32,636 bases of DNA from positions 1 through 32,636 of the forward strand of contig QIKG01000195.1 of NCBI GenBank assembly GCA_003232965.1, given 5' to 3'. How positions within the stretch are numbered: the first letter of the stretch is position 1; each line of letters opens with the position of its first letter. The translations under genes and the position numbers were made by a program. The notes beneath the pieces were generated by a model. That model ran no database searches and had not been told where the DNA came from. It was given only the letters and a program-made list of their open reading frames with translations. This DNA comes from Oceanospirillales bacterium. Its GTDB lineage: Bacteria > Pseudomonadota > Gammaproteobacteria > Xanthomonadales > SZUA-36. Shown here in pieces: positions 30,409 to 32,636 of the stretch.

Positions 30409-30566
30409 ACCCGCCGCGAATTCTTCACAAAAAAATGGATGTTGAGTCTAAGCTTTTGCAGCCTTAATGACCGATATCACTGTAGATCATCTCAAATATT
30501 ACCCTAAGAACAAGCTTACCAAACACGGCCGCAACAAACATCAACAAACACCCCTCTGTCAGTGCG

Positions 30567-31061
30567 TTATGACGAACACTCCGGAGGGTTTGCAGCCAAC
30601 CACGCGCGAGCTTGTTTGACTGATTTATCCAGATAAAACTCGAAAAAATCACTGCCATCGTAACCGTTATGACGCAGGCCTACTTCTCTACCACAGCGGT
30701 CTAGAAACAGGATGGTAGGTGTGAACGGGTGACCATAGCGTTCAGCAAAGGCGGTTGCATCAATCGGCTTACCGGAAAAATCTAAAATTTCCGGACTAAC
30801 ATCCAACTCCAACTCACGCAAAACAACCCGTGAATTCCAGACCCCGGACTTTGCCAGTGGCAACATGACGGTTTTCATCAGGGAATTACAATAAGGGCAG
30901 GTGCTACGGGTAATAATAAGCAGCATAATCCGGTCACCCTCAAGCAAGGTGTGAGCATCGGCTGACAAGTCGATTACTTGCATATCCTCCCGTTCTACCG
31001 CTACCAGACTCGAAAAAAACAACAACCCGATAAAGCCTACAGCCAGCGCCACTAACTTCAT
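30567..31061 (-). CDS. Periplasmic thioredoxin-like protein (SoxW-like)
   Basis: Signal peptide; CPYC motif; FTPTILFLDRCGREVGLRHNGY. Confidence 0.8.
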   Translation of the reverse strand: MKLVALAVGFIGLLFFSSLVAVEREDMQVIDLSADAHTLLEGDRIMLLIITRSTCPYCNSLMKTVMLPLAKSGVWNSRVVLRELELDVSPEILDFSGKPIDATAFAERYGHPFTPTILFLDRCGREVGLRHNGYDGSDFFEFYLDKSVKQARAWLAANPPECSS

Positions 31062-31483
31062 TGGGATGCCTCCATTAAATCCATAATTGCACCTACAATA
31101 TCATCTATATAAAGATCGCGGAAAAAATGATTGGCGCCATCAATGCTTAAAAGTTGAATATTTTGTTTATTCAGCCCGGCAATCGCGGGGCCTATATCCG
31201 CTGACATCTTATCTTCACTACCGCTCACCACTAATACAGGCAACTCGGATTGTTGCAACATGCGGGCAGTATCCAGATCCGCATCTCGATAATAGGAAAG
31301 AAAACTTTGCGGGCTAACACTAGCCTTATCGCAATGTAAGAAACCCACATTAATTAGCCTTTGATCCGAGTCAGCCTTTATACTTAGCCCATTGGTTTCC
31401 AATGTCACCGATTCGGCATACACAAACTGCGCCAAAATCATGCCAAATAAAAACACTATAAACTGGGAATTTAGTAATTTCAT
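31058..31483 (-). CDS. Short alpha/beta-hydrolase-derived protein, probably internally truncated
   Basis: Signal peptide fused to a hydrolase C-terminal half (LPVLVVSGSEDK...SIDGANHFFRDLY); no GxSxG nucleophile elbow. Confidence 0.65.
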   Translation of the reverse strand: MKLLNSQFIVFLFGMILAQFVYAESVTLETNGLSIKADSDQRLINVGFLHCDKASVSPQSFLSYYRDADLDTARMLQQSELPVLVVSGSEDKMSADIGPAIAGLNKQNIQLLSIDGANHFFRDLYIDDIVGAIMDLMEASQ

Positions 31484-31565
31484 ATTACAATCCGGATGTT
31501 TAGATTAGTTTATTGTAATATAACTACTGTTGATCCGTAAGTAACCCGTATATAAAAGGCAATTT

Positions 31566-32459
31566 ATGAGCGTAACCGTTAAAGAATTCTTTGAGCCACA
31601 GACCAATACCTTTGCCTATGTGGTTAGCGATGATGCCAGTGCTAAGGCTGTAATTATCGATCCTGTGTGGTTATATAGTCATGCTTGCGGCAACACCCGC
31701 CAAGATTTTGCCGACCAGTTGCTTGAATATTCCCGTGCCAAAGGACTGCTTATTGAATGGATAATCGATACCCACGCGCATGCCGACCATCTCACCGCTG
31801 CGGCCTGGCTAAGACAACAAACTGGTGCAAAAATTGGCATTGGCAAAGGTGTTACCGAGGTTCAAAAAACTTTTAAAACCCTATACGATCTCGAACCGGG
31901 CTTCGCGGTAGACGGCTCCCAGTTCGACCATCTTTTTAGCGATAAGGAAACCTTCATGCTCGGAGAAACTGAAGTAACCGCACTGCATACCCCTGGCCAT
32001 ACCAACGATTCCATGACTTATGTTTTTGCGGGCAATGCTTTTATTGGTGACACCTTGTTTATGCCGGACTACGGTTCAGCGCGTTGTGATTTTCCCGGCG
32101 GCAGTGCCGGCACTCTGTTTGATTCCATCCAGCGCATCCACGCCCTTCCGCCGGAAACCAAGCTGTATATGTGCCATGACTACCCGCCACAGAGTCGCGG
32201 GCCGGAATTTGTTACTACCGTTGCTATTTCCCGCGTAACCAATAAACACGCCCACGCTGGTATTAGCCGGGATGCCTTCATCGCTATGCGCGAAAAGCGC
32301 GATGCCCAACTGGGTATGCCTAAACTAATTTGGCCTTCATTACAGGTGAATATTCGTGCTGGCGAAGCCCCGGCTGCCGCAGCCAATGGTGCTACCTATC
32401 TGAAAATACCCTTTAATTTGGATATTGCCGGATTACTGCAATCAGTAAAAGCCAAATGA
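31566..32459 (+). CDS. MBL-fold metallohydrolase, Blh/ETHE1 persulfide-dioxygenase-like
   Basis: IIDTHAHADHLTAAAWLR, LHTPGHTNDSMTYVF, FIGDTLFMPDYGSARCDFPGG, CHDYPP. Confidence 0.88.
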   Translation: MSVTVKEFFEPQTNTFAYVVSDDASAKAVIIDPVWLYSHACGNTRQDFADQLLEYSRAKGLLIEWIIDTHAHADHLTAAAWLRQQTGAKIGIGKGVTEVQKTFKTLYDLEPGFAVDGSQFDHLFSDKETFMLGETEVTALHTPGHTNDSMTYVFAGNAFIGDTLFMPDYGSARCDFPGGSAGTLFDSIQRIHALPPETKLYMCHDYPPQSRGPEFVTTVAISRVTNKHAHAGISRDAFIAMREKRDAQLGMPKLIWPSLQVNIRAGEAPAAAANGATYLKIPFNLDIAGLLQSVKAK

Positions 32460-32636
32460 CAGAATTTACCCCGTTTTCCGCTATTTTAGGTGGTGCCCTC
32501 ATCGGGCTTGCTGCTACCTTATTAATGCTGAGTTTTGGCAGGATAGCAGGCGCTTCAGGAATCGCTGCCGGGGTGGTTACCGCCGCTCGTGGTGACCGTT
32601 CATGGCGAGTGGCATTTCTCTTAGGCGCCCTCGCCA
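32456..32636 (+). CDS. YeeE/YedE-family membrane transporter, N-terminal part (runs off window)
   Basis: MTEFTPFSAILGGALIGLAATLLMLSFGRIAGASGIAAGVV; ATG overlaps the upstream TGA (ATGA). Confidence 0.85.
   Translation, partial: MTEFTPFSAILGGALIGLAATLLMLSFGRIAGASGIAAGVVTAARGDRSWRVAFLLGALA

Noticed and set aside
30464-30658. Minus-strand 64-aa ORF (hydrophobic C-terminus) after the thioredoxin-like gene
   Set aside because: Overlaps the thioredoxin-like CDS in another frame and lacks an SD; too weak to call.

Overview
The window is a contiguous gammaproteobacterial-type chromosomal segment dominated by branched-chain amino acid and sulfur metabolism. Left to right: the 3' part of ilvD; ilvA; a minus-strand leuABCD operon preceded by a previously uncalled 25-aa Leu-rich leader peptide and a terminator/antiterminator pair (attenuation); a small Cys-rich protein; a visibly AT-richer cys/met block (metB, a CysB-like LysR regulator, cysG, cysK, cysH-cysI-cysJ, metJ) ending next to a degraded IS91-type transposase C-terminus; metA; a minus-strand sox thiosulfate-oxidation cluster (soxC, soxD, cyt c5, soxX, soxY, soxZ, soxA, soxK-like, soxB, DsrE-like); a two-cysteine SqrR/BigR-like ArsR regulator; and a right-hand sulfur accessory module (FadL-type outer-membrane protein, periplasmic rhodanese, thioredoxin-like protein, a truncated alpha/beta hydrolase, an MBL-fold persulfide-dioxygenase/Blh-like enzyme, and the start of a YeeE/YedE transporter). 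The points most worth follow-up are: (i) the leu attenuator with an apparently leaderless leader peptide; (ii) MetJ-like boxes sharing an exact 10-mer upstream of both cysG and cysJ, suggesting MetJ control of sulfate assimilation; (iii) an IS91 remnant at the edge of the AT-rich cys/met block; (iv) the putative persulfide-sensing sox/FadL/rhodanese/MBL/YeeE module; (v) an alpha/beta hydrolase that appears to have lost its nucleophile-containing half. No rRNA, tRNA or CRISPR array was recognised. All calls were made by eye from the sequence and the supplied ORF translations; no database search was run.
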